Shown: positions 11,600 to 22,839 of the stretch, in pieces
How the letters are laid out: every line of letters begins with the position of its first letter
How positions within the stretch are numbered: position 1 is the stretch's first letter
NCBI GenBank assembly: GCA_007922225.1
Contig: ML679960.1
Span: forward strand, 7,480,844 to 7,544,843
Length of the DNA stretch: 64,000 bases
Reading direction: 5' to 3'
From: Emydura subglobosa
Taxonomy: Eukaryota; Chordata; Testudines; Chelidae
Position numbers and translations under genes: made by a program
Notes under the pieces: model-generated
Database searches by the model: none
Told to the model about the DNA's origin: nothing
Seen by the model: the letters and a program-made list of their open reading frames with translations, nothing else

Positions 11600-14220
11600 T
11601 TCTTTCAATTTACCATGTGTGACTCAAATAGCGCTTTACGGGACAAAAAGGAGGCTCACATTTATGCACAAGTGTGTGCCTCCATTTATATATGTAATAA
11701 CCATGACTGCAACATGTGAATCCGATATTTACACAAACAAACAGCCAGTTAAAGTGTCTGAATGGTCATTTGCATTGATAAACACCATAATTTGTGTGAG
11801 AAATCACAGCAACTGGGCAGAACTCTAGGTGTGTAATTGCACACACAAATGGGCCTCTTTAGTGGGGACTTTTGATGATAAAAAGATGGTAAAAAGAGGA
11901 TTCAGCTGATCAGAATTTGTGGGTGAGGGAGGGTTTATGGGCATTCACTTTAATACTCTTAACTATGGTGATGCAAGCTGCATAATTTTGGGATGAAAAC
12001 CTCACCCCAGCCTCTTGATGCCAAGTAAAAGAACCAGAGCAGTGTAAAGGGCCTATAAAAGGCTAGGTTCTGGCTGAGGGAGAATTCCCTGGATGCAGGC
12101 ACTGTAAATCACAGCCAGAAGGACTGACTTCTAAGAACCCCCTCACATGTCCTGGACAACAGCAATAACCATTCCCATACACTGCTCAACCTCTCAAACA
12201 TCATCAACAAAGAGAGGGAGATTTTAATTGGCGTTGAACTATGCAGAGGTTTTAATGTAAGGCCGCATGCTGTTACAGGAAAAGGGCACCATTTTGTTTG
12301 TTTTGCTTTTAAAATGAATCCTGGCCTTTCCTTAGCTGGAGCGGGAATCAGGGGCTTTCCAATTAGATATTGGGAAGGGGCTGAGTGTTGTGCAACAACA
12401 TGGAAATCAGAAGCATTAGGGCTGGTTTTGTTCTATTTTTAACATGCCCACACCATTTTCACCTGAAGTAATCCCATCTCACCAAAAGCCTCTCTGTGTG
12501 ATTGAGATCATAAGCAGCAGGTGTGGGCCTCAAGTGGTGGCACTCACTCCTGGGTATTCCACACACCAGGGAGAAATCCGAGGCCCCTTTGCTAGTCAAT
12601 GGGAGTTTTGCCACTGACTTCAGTGTGGCTGAGATTTCCCCCCTGGAGTTGTTTAAAGCAAATCAACAATTATTTTGTAATCTTTTAAAGGCACTTTCCC
12701 ACTTTCACTTGAGGCTGTCTCTGCTGCCTACTACTACAGTCTATCAGCTCCTTATCATGCAGCACAGCTAAACAGTAGATTTTATATGGATAAAGGGTAT
12801 ACAGTAAAAGCTGGGCAGTGCTGCATTCGGCAACACCTGCAGGAACCACTTTAAAACTCTGGTTATAGGCCCTTGCTGGGTATCAGAAGCATTATCCAAC
12901 AGTTGGTCTAAAAATATTTAAAATATTATTTGAGTCCCTTTGTGCTTGGCCCGGCAGTTCTTCAGCCATGCTGTAATATAACTAAAGGCCCGATCCTGCA
13001 ACTTTCAGGCAATTCCTGGGAAGCTCTGAGCTCCCTCAACTCCCATAGAAAGCTGTGGGAGTTGACAGCATTCAGCTATTTCTGAAGTGGGGCTCAGCTC
13101 CAACAGTTCTTCAAAAACAGCCGCCAGCTGTGATGAGGGTGAAGAGCTGCTGCTGACAAGCTGAAGTTAATATTTGTATAATAACTTTTGCCCATTGTTC
13201 CTTTCTGACTCAATAACATTCTCCAGATCAGCTGGCTGGTATTTGTGCAGCTAGCCTTGGTCTGGTAGAGCTGTCTCTTTCATTTCTTCAGAGAAAAAAA
13301 AAAATAGAAAAGGCCTTTTGTTGTCCTGGGAATTGTTTTTCAAAATCTGGCACATTTACAGCTTTTTTACAATCCACACAAAATAGACTCTCAACAGTTC
13401 TAACATTGCTCTGGATGGCCCACCTCTGCCACATGGCTGGAAATCAACATCTCATCTGCGACAGCACTGACAATGAAGCTGTACAGAGAGCGAGAGAGAG
13501 AGAGGAGAAACACAGAGCTCTGTTTCAAGACTAAAGAAACGCCTTTGCGCTAAAAGTCCCAGAGCACTCTGCAGTGAACTAGCAGATCATGCATTATAGA
13601 AAAGGGTCAAATGCTGGTCCCAGTCATCTCTTGAAAATCATTACCAGAGGACTGAAATACTTTTCAGAATGAAGTCTGCCCGTGGTCCATTAGGCTACTT
13701 CACAGGGCAGCCTTCTTGTTTCTACTGTTCTCTTTGGTATTTACTGTAGGTGATACTTTCTGCTAATGGAACCTCCTGATTTTAGCAGAGAGATCCAGAA
13801 CCATCAGCTAATACAAAAAGATAATAGAGTATGTAACCAGTAAAGAATGTAGGTTCCTTATGTTGCATAGAACCTTTCTCCACAAGCAGTCCTGCTGAAA
13901 TCAATGGGGGTAATTGTGGAAGAAGGTACCTTGCAGCATCAGTAAGGGTAACACAATCTGCACAACAGTAATTAACAAATAAGAAAAAATACCCAATACC
14001 TTTAGGAAATATACAGTCAGACATAGCAAAAATAATGTGTTACTGTATATCCTTCAACCCTCCCCCCAACTCTTAATCTTTCTATCTGTTTCCTCCATAA
14101 GTATTCTAAGGCCCCAGCCCTGCAAACAATTACATGTTTGAGTAAATTTACAGACATGGATATCCTCAGAGGGGATCTGCACAGGTGTAAAGGTCCATTC
14201 ACATGAATCCAATTGCAGGA
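11600..14220. other. No gene seen; TATA-like site at 12054
   Basis: A TATAAAA at 12054-12060 in a 'gggcctataaaaggc' setting resembles a core promoter, but there is no exon or CpG island next to it. The phrase 'cccgatcctgcaact' at 12988 and a TCAATGGGAG word at 12597 belong to old dispersed sequences common in sauropsid DNA. A GA-rich microsatellite occurs at about 13489-13504. Confidence 0.4.
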
Positions 14221-14221
14221 T

Positions 14222-14335
14222 TGAGGTGTTGCATTGTAAACTCTGGGGCAGGGTACCCTTTTTAATCTGTCTCTGAAGTAGCCAGGGCTCTGTATAAATA
14301 AATAATAATACTTAGCATTTCTTAGCTCTTACAAA
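14222..14335 (+). repeat. MIR-like SINE 3' portion
   Basis: 'attgtaaactctggggcag' followed by 'gggctctgtataaataaata' is the tail of a common amniote MIR/CORE-like SINE, also seen near 32.68-32.80 kb. The tRNA-related head is missing. The hAT MITE at 14369 inserted just downstream. Confidence 0.55.
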
Positions 14336-14360
14336 CTTTGCCTTTAAAGTGCTTTATAAG

Positions 14361-14611
14361 CATTAAAGCAGTGGTCCCCAAACTCTGAGGTGCAACCTCT
14401 TAGGGGGGCATGGAGGAATGTTTGGGGGGCACGGCAGAACTTTGGCCAACCCACATGGGGAGGCAGGGAGGGAGCACCACCCAACCCTGTTCTGGCCCCA
14501 GTTCTGCTCCAGCCCCATCCTCAGCCCCACTCCTGGCCACAGCCCCGACAGGGCACAGACAGGTAAGGGTGGGGGACCCACATAAAAAGTTTGGGGACCA
14601 CTGCATTAAAG
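14361..14611. mobile_element. hAT-type MITE with intact 8-bp target-site duplications
   Basis: The element occupies 14369-14603 (235 bp). It begins CAGTGGTCCCCAAACT and ends with the exact complement AGTTTGGGGACCACTG. It is flanked on both sides by CATTAAAG (14361-14368 and 14604-14611). An 8-bp duplication and CAGTGG...CCACTG termini are diagnostic of hAT (Charlie-like) elements. The interior is C-rich and has no transposase, so movement depended on an enzyme supplied elsewhere. Perfect TIRs and TSDs suggest a moderately recent insertion. Confidence 0.93.
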
Positions 14612-15334
14612 GGACACTATCAATTTATTTCATTTTCACCTTAAGACTTTGTACATACTATTGTTCCAATTGCTATAATGGAAAGAGACCGAAGAAAAAC
14701 AATTCTATTGTTCAATTTCTAGACTTTATGTATTTGGCAGGACCCTGTGTACAATCAATCAGTTTGCTAGTTTTGCTGAAGATCATCTGCTGGTCTGTGT
14801 GCTACATGCACCTGATCCATAGAGAATGCAAGTCTGTTACGGACCCTGCTATGGAGCTTGGCTCTTTATCTGCAGACACTCAATGCTTTCAGCACTGGAT
14901 GCCTCTGGTCTCAGCCACAATGGCAACCATCGCAGAAGTGGTGGCTATAAGAGACTCCCATCTCTGTGAATTTGGAAAAATAAAAATAGGGATGCATAAC
15001 ACACTCACACACACACCAGTGGGTTACAAGTGACTCCCTGACTCAGGCACTTAGTATGATATCACTCTCATGCATGTTATTCCTTGGGTCCAGTAATAGC
15101 TGCAGTGAAACTGAAGATGAAGCAAGCAGGCATATGCATGAAGGGGAAAGAAAGGAGAGGAGGAGAAGGAGGATTGGTGGGCCTGAACATGCGTGCTGTT
15201 TTTTCTCTCAGACCTGCTTGCTCTCTGCTGCTTAAATGCTTATCGTAATTCCCATGAGCAAGAAAGCAGATAAACCCTTATAATAAAAAAATAATAATTT
15301 GTAGCTGTTATTAAAAGGTGCCCTATTAAAAATG

Positions 15335-15490
15335 CTGAATTCTTTCCTGTGTCAATCCTCACAACAGCTCCCTGAGGCTGGTATGTAGTTATTCCAGTTT
15401 ACATGGGAAATTGAGGTGTAGAGAGGATAAGTGACTTACAAAGAGGGATCCAATAGCACAGAAGTTCTGGGTTCCAATCCTCTGCTAACA
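15335..15490 (-). repeat. MIR SINE (CORE-SINE), antisense
   Basis: Read on the plus strand it shows 'aatcctcacaacagctccct', then TTTACATGGGAAATTGAGG, 'agaggataagtgactta' and 'gttctgggttccaatcc'. This is the reverse-complement order of a MIR element from 3' core to the B-box of the tRNA-like head. Divergence is high, as usual for this ancient family. Confidence 0.8.
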
Positions 15491-15499
15491 AAGAAATCC

Positions 15500-17219
15500 C
15501 TCTGAAGGGTTAATAAGAGGTCAGCAGGAAGATCAAAAGAAATCCTCATTATCAGTGAAAGGAAAGCACCTGGAGTAGAGGAATTTCCTTCTGCCCAATA
15601 GTAAGGCTACCCAGAAGCAAAAGAAGTCCTGCAGCAGAGCGTGAGTACTGAGAGCTGGAAAAAGAGAAAGCAGGCAGGGGCTCTATTCTTGCTGCCTAGG
15701 AATGCTCCAAAGTCTGGCTTTAACAAGACTATAGCTTACACGTCTTCTGACTTCCTGCCCTGTTCTATGTTGCTGAAGAAAGATATTCTGAGAGCTGCTT
15801 TCTACATGTCATATTTCCACAAGCCAGATAGGAATAGAGAAGGCATTATCAGCGTGTTGAGAGCCCATGAGCACTTGCTTTCCTGGAGTAGTCTGGGCTA
15901 TTGCTATCTAGAGACTATTCAGCTTTTCCCTCCCTAGAGGGTGTGAAATAAAGGGTGCTAGAGCTGCTTCTGTGGGAAGAGGAGAACTACTAGACTGCTT
16001 GGAAAAATCCTCAAGTAAGCCTTCTCAAACTTCTTCAAGCAGTTAGATAAAATGCCAGTACCTGAAAAGGGAGTGACCCTAGCTGTATGGAGAATTTAAA
16101 AAAAAATGGCCTAATGGAGTTAACTGGTTGCAGTTGACCAGTTTTGGCTGTAAGTACCATTTTTAGTTTAGTTAAATAACACATTTTAGAAATGAAGCAT
16201 TCTGTATCCTAAATCTTGTTATTCTGGATCAAATTCTGATTTAAACCCTGATTCATGTCCACTGATTTCCAATAGGGTGGGATAGAAGTGTATATTGGGG
16301 TAGAATTTGGCCCCTGGAAGGAAACTTCTGAGCATAATCCCAGTCAGATGAAAAGAGTGCTGAAGGCTTTAAAATATGCTGACTGATATGGCTTGATTTA
16401 TTCAACAGGTTTACATTTATATATTTAGTTTTGGTTTATATTTGAAGTGCAGTCTCCTATTAACCTTGCAGGTGGGTAGGTTTGAGTGAACCTCTGTCCA
16501 TGGCCTGGCATTCAGGCTAGAGCCAAAAGTCTGGGTTTGGATATGGAGACGTGGCTGCTCTTACCGAAGAGTGTCCCTTACCATGCTCCCTGAATCATCT
16601 TTAAGTGAGGAGGGGAGTTCAGTGCTTTTGATACATTCCTCTTACCTGGAAAGGAAGTTCTGTTTTTGTGTGAACAGGGAAGGAAGGACTCAGCCTGTCT
16701 GGAGATGGAGATTGTGAATGGAAAAGAGCCAACCCATGAGCCATAACCAGCTCATCGATATATGTGTAGAGAACACCGGGGAGGGGAGAATATACTTACA
16801 GACACATCTGGGTGGAAGGAGCATGTTTCCAGGCATTCATACACTTGTGCATACATGTCTCTTTGGAGGGATGCACCATACTGAAAACAAAGGGCCATGT
16901 CTGCAGCTGGTGTGAACTGGCATGACTCTGATGACCTCAGTGCAGCTATGCCCATTTATACTGATCTGGCCCGAGATTTCTAGCTGTACTTTTAAATGGG
17001 ACGTCTCACCTCAAAAATGAGCCCAGGTTCATTGGTGCAGAAAGGAGACACAGCAGAACAAGAGCTGAGAGAGTTACCATCAGCTTTCCCCTAAACGAGC
17101 CTGATTTGATAGGGAGGTGTGAAGATCAAATGGCTCAGGTCAGGTAAACACCAAAACAGGCCAAAGCTTATGTCTGAACTTCATTGAGCACAAAACTGGG
17201 CTGGCGGTATCATAACAAG

Positions 17220-17220
<1 letters not shown>
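15500..17220. other. No gene seen; old dispersed repeats
   Basis: No open frame above 98 codons and none recognisable. 'gccatgtctgcagctggtgt...ctgatctggccc' near 16893-16970 belongs to an old repeat of unknown class that recurs at about 30330-30380 in a related form. Confidence 0.4.

Positions 17221-17221
<1 letters not shown>

Positions 17222-17250
<29 letters not shown>
17222..17250 (+). repeat. (TC)n microsatellite
   Basis: Fourteen uninterrupted TC units. Likely length-polymorphic. Confidence 0.95.
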
Positions 17251-17253
<3 letters not shown>

Positions 17254-17486
17254 AAATTTCCCAGTAATTTATTTCTTTAAGGTCTGATCCATCTTTTACT
17301 GAAAGACCTGGGAGTCTTTCAATCAATCAGTGGATTGGCCTCCCCAGTCAGACCAGAGAATAGCTTCTCTCATGGATTTGTAGCACTTTTGCTTCTGGGG
17401 GAAAATGGAAAAACAATATAAACAAGGAAAACTTTCAAGTCGTTGATGGGGAGCTGACTGATTATGGCCTCAGTGGGATGACTCAC

Positions 17487-17640
17487 AGGCTTAAAGTTAT
17501 AGGCAGTGTTGCTGTAGCCATGTCGGTCCCAGGATTTTAAAGAGACCAGGTGAAGAGAAGAAGAGCTCTGTGTAAGCTTGTCTCTCACCAACAGAAGTTG
17601 GTCCAGTAAAAGATATTACCTCACCCACCTTGTCATGCTT
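17487..17640. repeat. Penelope-like element ends, inverted junction (short copy)
   Basis: The right half (about 17540-17640) reads 'aagagctctgtgtaagct', ACCAACAGAAGTTGGTCCAG, 'taaaagatattacctcaccc', the 3' end typical of sauropsid Penelope-like elements. The left half ('ttgctgtagccatgtcggtc') is the complement of the extreme 3' end. So two 3' ends face each other, as in the longer palindrome at 49.2 kb. I assign the family by resemblance to the Penelope body at 35 kb, whose minus-strand 3' end has the same 'ttacctcacccaccttgtc'. Confidence 0.65.
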
Positions 17641-17727
17641 AAAGTTAGGTACATGTTTAAGTCCCTTGTTAAATCCAGGCCAGAATGATTATTGCTTAGA
17701 CACAATCCTGATGGGAGCTCTTAATAG

Positions 17728-18002
17728 GAATCTCAGGGCTTGTCTTCACGTACAACACGGCAGTGGCACAACTGTACGTGAAGACAATACTAAGCTAACG
17801 GCAGATCTTCTCCTGTCGGCATAGGTATTTCACCCCCCAGAGAAGTGGTAGCTATGTCAACAGGAGAAGCTCTCCTGTCATAGGGCTGTCTACACAGGGG
17901 CTTAGGTCAGTATAACTGTGTTGTTTTGGATTTTTCACACCTCTGGGTGACATAGTTATATTGATACAAGTTTATTATGACTGTATAAAAGTGTAGTTCT
18001 AC
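17728..18002. mobile_element. Palindrome-rich MITE (non-autonomous DNA element)
   Basis: The start 'gggcttgtcttcacgtaca' is followed by repeated near-palindromic modules such as 'cttctcctgtcggcatagg' and 'gtcaacaggagaagctctcc', and it ends near 'gtgtagttctacac'. This layout is that of an abundant sauropsid MITE whose complete copies begin and end with 'cttgtctacac' and its complement. The right terminus is eroded here. No transposase. Superfamily not assigned. Confidence 0.55.
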
Positions 18003-18004
18003 AC

Positions 18005-18880
18005 TGAAAGGTATTTCTGTATAAATGGTGATGTGGGTTTCTATATTTATGGATCTCAGTGATTCCTTGTGAGTTGACTCTCTCTACATGTAAAAAGATA
18101 GCTTTTCTAGTTGCCATCCCTGCAAGTTCCACTTGGGACCTGAATCAAGCTGGAGTTTTTCTAACTCGCATGCATCACCAACAGAGAGAAAGATCGAAAT
18201 CCAGGCAAATTTCTTCCTTTGTCACACGTAGGGTTGCTCAGGGAAAAATATGGACATGAAACTGGAGGTAAGTTAACAATTTTGTTGCTAATGCATCAGT
18301 GAGAGCAGCCCTCAACCAATACTAAATAAACATAACGATAGCTGTAAATAACTACAACTTGATAAAGGTAAAGTTAATAAACTATCTCAGTGTTATTCAG
18401 CCTATACTAGTTTAACTGGCAGAATTGCCTTGGAAGAAACTTTCTTGAGGCAGGATAAAATCTTGTCTGGCACAACCGACAGCTATAACAAGACATGATA
18501 TGTTACTCTGCACCACCTTCACTATGGTGATGTATGGAGCCATTGTTCAAACGGCAGACTATTAGAGAATTTAGAAACGTCACTGAACAAAGCAGCAGGA
18601 TAATGCCAAATTTGTGGTCCTGAGCTACGTGATAGAACAGGTGCAATTTTCAAAGACGCAGCATCCCGTGAACGGAAGAGAAATATACCTTTTTAGCAAT
18701 GTAACAGTAACGTTATTTATAAAGTGTCTTCTTATCCACACCAAAGCCAAACACCATGATATCCACACATTAAAATACAATGGAGGACTTCAGGCTGTGA
18801 CCCAGAATAGGGGAAAAAGAAATCCTACTTTTACATGGATTATCGAGCAACCAGCCTCCTCATACCCAAGAGGAAAATCC
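18005..18880. other. No gene seen; possibly includes L1 5' sequence
   Basis: I recognise no domain. Some of it may be the upstream part of the L1-like copy that becomes recognisable at 18.89 kb, but the translation is too eroded to say. Confidence 0.35.
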
Positions 18881-18884
18881 AGCT

Positions 18885-18995
18885 GAAGAGATTGATGAAT
18901 ATAATGCTAAATATCCCCAATGTAATGTCAGACTTGTCAGGATATAAAATAAATTGGACAAAATCAGAAGCGTGTTCAGAATGCTCATTAACTAC
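18885..18995 (+). pseudogene. L1-like LINE reverse transcriptase fragment
   Basis: The plus-strand frame reads 'VMSDLSGYKINWTKSEA' at about 18926-18976. The block 'SGYKINWTKSE' is a signature of L1/Tx1-clade RTs downstream of the YADD motif. Upstream and downstream of it the frame is degraded or replaced. This is the only L1-type signal of its kind here apart from the fragment at 20.62 kb, which may be the other end of the same copy. Confidence 0.7.
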
Positions 18996-19029
18996 TTTAT
19001 TTGCCCTTTTGAAGCTACAAAACTTCAAG

Positions 19030-19270
19030 GGCGGCAATTTCAAAAGCTCTAGCATTGGTATAGCTCTGCTCCCATTGAAGTCAATGGTGAAGCTTCTGTG
19101 TATTTCAGTGGGAGCAGAAATAGGCCAATTCCTTTGAAAATCTAACTACAGAAATATAGGGTAACGTTTTCAAAAGTGCTTGTGACTGAGTCACCTATGT
19201 CCCATTGAAAAATAATGGGACCTAGATGCCTAATTCATTTTTAGGGACTCAGAAATTTTGCCCATAATGG
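19030..19270. repeat. Old dispersed sauropsid repeat
   Basis: Words such as 'cccattgaagtcaatgg', 'ttttcaaaagtgcttgtgac' and 'aatgggacctagatgcctaa' recur in variant form at about 24.57-24.80, 28.83-28.92, 32.52-32.60, 50.25-50.34 and 62.94 kb. I recognise the family by recurrence, not by class. Divergence between copies is high. Confidence 0.45.
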
Positions 19271-20434
19271 ACTGTGGATCATGCTTAAGCTGAACCTATG
19301 TACAGTAAAACTTCATTTTATAGTAAAGGTAGGTTCAAGCCATAACATTTGAATTAGGATTTTGATCCAGACTTCAAAGTTCCTCTCAAAACCCATTTCT
19401 AATTTACAATAAAGTAGAATCAAAGGTCAAATTCCGCTCCATAACCTATTTATTGCAGCTATTGCTAATTCTTATCACACCATTGTTGTTCTATTCCAAG
19501 ACAAAACAGCTTCAAAATTCGTATACAGTAATAAAAAAACAAACATGAGATCCTTACTTATTGATGTGCATATGGATTTCTGGAAGTGTTTGATTTCCAA
19601 AAATAATGCTCTTCTAAATAGCACTCAGTTTAACTCCTGCCAGTACATTGTGTCAAAAAGAACTTTACTATGTGCTAGGAAAGATACACAGAAACAGGAA
19701 TTAAGGAAAGTGAGAATATACTTTTTTGGCTGGTGAGTGGATGTAATTGCAACATACAGTATTTTGCTATACAATCACCCTTCTTAAAATATGTCTCAAA
19801 CCTAGTACTGTATTGTTGTTAAATCTGATTCTCTGTGTAACAGTGTAATGCTGTCCATTTTAAACTTAAATAACCTGACTTAACTGTACACCCATTTTTA
19901 AAATCACATGATAACATTCTGATACTTAAAAACAAAATAACCTAGTGGTCAGACACTCTCAACAAATTGAGAGAGGCCCAAACAAAAACTTATATACATA
20001 ACAAAAATTTGGATATGGAAAAATTCCAAGCTAAAAAATTGCACGAAAAGTTATGCTGGAAGAGCTTGGTTTTTTTTATTTTTTAAAGGATAAAATAATT
20101 TTTAGCTCTACAGAAGCAAACCAAGTCAGAATTTGAAACCATAGACAAAGCACACCATACACAACTATGATAAATTGGTTTTAGTATAATTCTCTCTCAT
20201 CCTCAGGAATCCACCTGTGGTAAAATAAAGAAATTAACAAAATCTAAATCTACCAAGCGACACCATTCAATGAGTTTTGGAACTTAAAAATCTAACACCT
20301 AGACATAAAGCATACAGGGGGAAACGACAAGAAGAAACACAATGAGAACTAGAACAGAATACCATATATCAGTAAGAACTATAAATCACTGAAGTTTGAA
20401 GCTAACACTTGGGATTCATCGCTCAAGATGCTGA

Positions 20435-20530
20435 GTCTCAGATCCTCAAAGGTATTTAGGTGCCTAATTAATGAGAATTAAGTGCCTTGGAAGATCTAGG
20501 CCTGAATGCCTACTGCCTCAGCTCCCAATT
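20435..20530. repeat. Old dispersed palindromic repeat
   Basis: 'cagatcctcaaaggtattta' is followed by GGTGCCTAA and then by the roughly complementary 'ttaagtgccttggaagatct', forming an imperfect hairpin. It is a short version of the same old repeat family seen at 24.6-24.8 kb. Confidence 0.5.
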
Positions 20531-20614
20531 ACTTCATTAGAAATATAGGGTGCTCTACTTAATGCAAGATCACACCCTCTATATAGGCAACAGAAGACAC
20601 TTGTTAAGATGAAG

Positions 20615-20720
20615 AGAACTAATTAATGTTGCAAGGGCATCAGACTGTCAGGCACAGGTGGTATGGTCATGTCCTAAAAGACATGACATTGGGGAGAAGG
20701 TAAGAGACGCAATGAAAGAT
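20615..20720 (+). pseudogene. L1-like LINE ORF2 C-terminal fragment
   Basis: The frame gives 'ASDCQAQVVWSCPKRHD' and 'GEKVRDAMKD'. This resembles the L1 ORF2 C-terminal block with a cysteine, then 'H.WW.CP', then '.W..V.D.I'. The spacing from the RT fragment at 18.93 kb (about 1.7 kb) matches the normal RT-to-C-terminus distance in L1 with some inserted repeat sequence. Assignment is moderate because the conserved histidine is not evident. Confidence 0.5.
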
Positions 20721-22715
20721 AATGAATACTGTATCTATTACAATATATATACCGTAACTGAAGATGTAACTAACCTAGACAAGATAATTGCTGTCCCAGC
20801 TGTCTCCATGTTGGATGATTTGGGAATTCAGTAATCACAGCAGATAATCTATAATATCAGACTTACGTCATCTAGCTATTTTTCTTTTTAATGAATACTT
20901 AATGTGTACTCACCCTGAGATGACCATGGAGGATGTTTTCACGTTTCTGAAGATCAAGTCAAGTTTTGGCAATGCTTCATCTGTGTAGAATGGCTCAGGA
21001 TTACTTTAAATGCTAATGCAATGTGACCTTTATTGGTTTCAAATCAGGATTTGTGAATAATGTACAATACAGATGATAAACAGCAACGTACAAGCATATT
21101 ACACTTAGTTTGACTTCTTGTACAGTAGAAGCACAGAGTTACAAACTGACCGGTCAGCCATACACCTGAGTTGGAACTGAAGTACACAATTGGGCAGCAG
21201 CAGAGACCAAAAACAAAAAAAGAGCAAATGCAGTACTGTATTGTGTTTATACGTAAAATACTTTTAAAAAAAAAAGGGGGGGGGACAAGCATTTGTCTTC
21301 TGCACAGTGAAGTTTGAAAACTGTATTAAGTCAATGTTCAGCTGCAAACTTTTGAAAGAACAACCATAACATTTAGTTCAGCGTTATGAACATTTCAGAA
21401 TTACAAACGTTCCCGACATGCTCAAAACTCTGAGGTTCTATTGTATAACAGTTTGTTGGCTGGTTGAATGTACTTTGTCTGTATTGCTGCCATTAGGCAA
21501 GAAGCCATTGTAAACAGGTTGTCATGCTTAATTGGGCAACCCCGTGAAAATATCTTTAATAAATAAGAGTCTGTTCCTGAAAGGAACTGGTCACCTCCCA
21601 TATGGGTCATTTGAAGCTGCAGCTACTCAACAGCTCCCAGTTAAAACCCAAAGGGCCTGGCTTTTGCTCTTGTTGAATACAGTAAGAGTTTTGTCATTAA
21701 TTTCAGTGAGAACAGGGACAGATCTTAAAAGAATCTAGAAGATTTGTTCCATGCATGGATGAAAATCCATGGATAGAACACTTACTGGAGCACACATGAA
21801 CCTCATAATATTTGGTGTTTTTTCTTAAAGTCGCTGCTTCTGGAGACAAGTGATTATCTGATCATCTCAGTTTTAATTAAAATAAATAAATGATAAATTC
21901 CTAACCCTTATGGTTGCAAAGAAAAGCATGACAGTGTGACCCTACTGTTTCCTAAAAACTCTGAAACCGGAAGACAAATACCCGCTCTCCCCCAAGATTT
22001 TTTAAAACATCATGATTTTTAAGAGAGTCTCATGAGTTCTTGGGGCTTGACTCAAGATCTTTGAATATTTGAAGTTGGCAATACTGCTGGAGTTTGACTG
22101 GTAGCCAGATGTAGTGTTTCACTGATAATAAGGCAGATTTGAAGATGACACCTATTTTTAAACAAGAAATATCTTTATAAAGTAAAACAGCACTGATGCT
22201 GCTACAACCGAGCCTGGCTGCTCTCTCTGATCGTCCCTTTCATACGTACATGAATGAGACCAATACAGAGAAAAAGGAATAATGTTTTATTAATGATACA
22301 TCATAATTACCCAGCAAAAGACAGTTTTCAGAAATAACTCGTGTTCCCTCATAGGACTCCTGATTTATAGCACTGTCTCCCTCTTTGACCATGTGCAAAT
22401 AGTTAACTAGAGCCAGCTCAACTACCGTAAAGACCTGTACGGGGACATATGGTGAGGTAAGACCTTGGACTTTCTCTCCATGACAAGAGCAGAGATTGGT
22501 GAGAGAACAGGCCATAATGTGCCTTCTAGCCCCTGACCCAGCTTGTGAGCACTACCCGGAAGGAAGGCTAATAACGGATTGCTACCACTCTGGAGCAAGG
22601 GGGAAGTAGGGAAAGAACTGTGGCTTTCTGAAGCATAATTCTCTGCCCACCCCTCCCTGCTCTTGCGACAGCACATCTCCCCACTTAAGCAGAAGCACCT
22701 TTGATCGGTGCCCAT
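20720..22715. other. No identifiable gene or element
   Basis: AT-rich, no recognisable motif. An A10-G9 run at about 21266-21284 may mark a degraded polyA-type insertion end. Confidence 0.4.
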
Positions 22716-22719
22716 CAAT

Positions 22720-22835
22720 TTCAGTGTAAACCAGTGTTAATAATACCTACTTCACAAAGGTGTTGGGAAACTTAATTAGCTAATGTTTGTCTAACACACC
22801 TTGAAGATGTAAAGTGCTATGCTCCATTGTGTCAC
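22720..22835 (+). repeat. MIR-like SINE 3' core
   Basis: 'aataatacctacttcacaaa', 'gtgttgggaaacttaatta' and 'gatgtaaagtgctatgctcc' follow the MIR core-to-3' order. The head is missing. Confidence 0.6.
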
Positions 22836-22839
22836 ACAA

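Noticed and set aside
14410..15033. 207-codon plus-strand frame
   Set aside because: It starts inside the hAT MITE and runs into unique sequence. No known motif; a chance frame.
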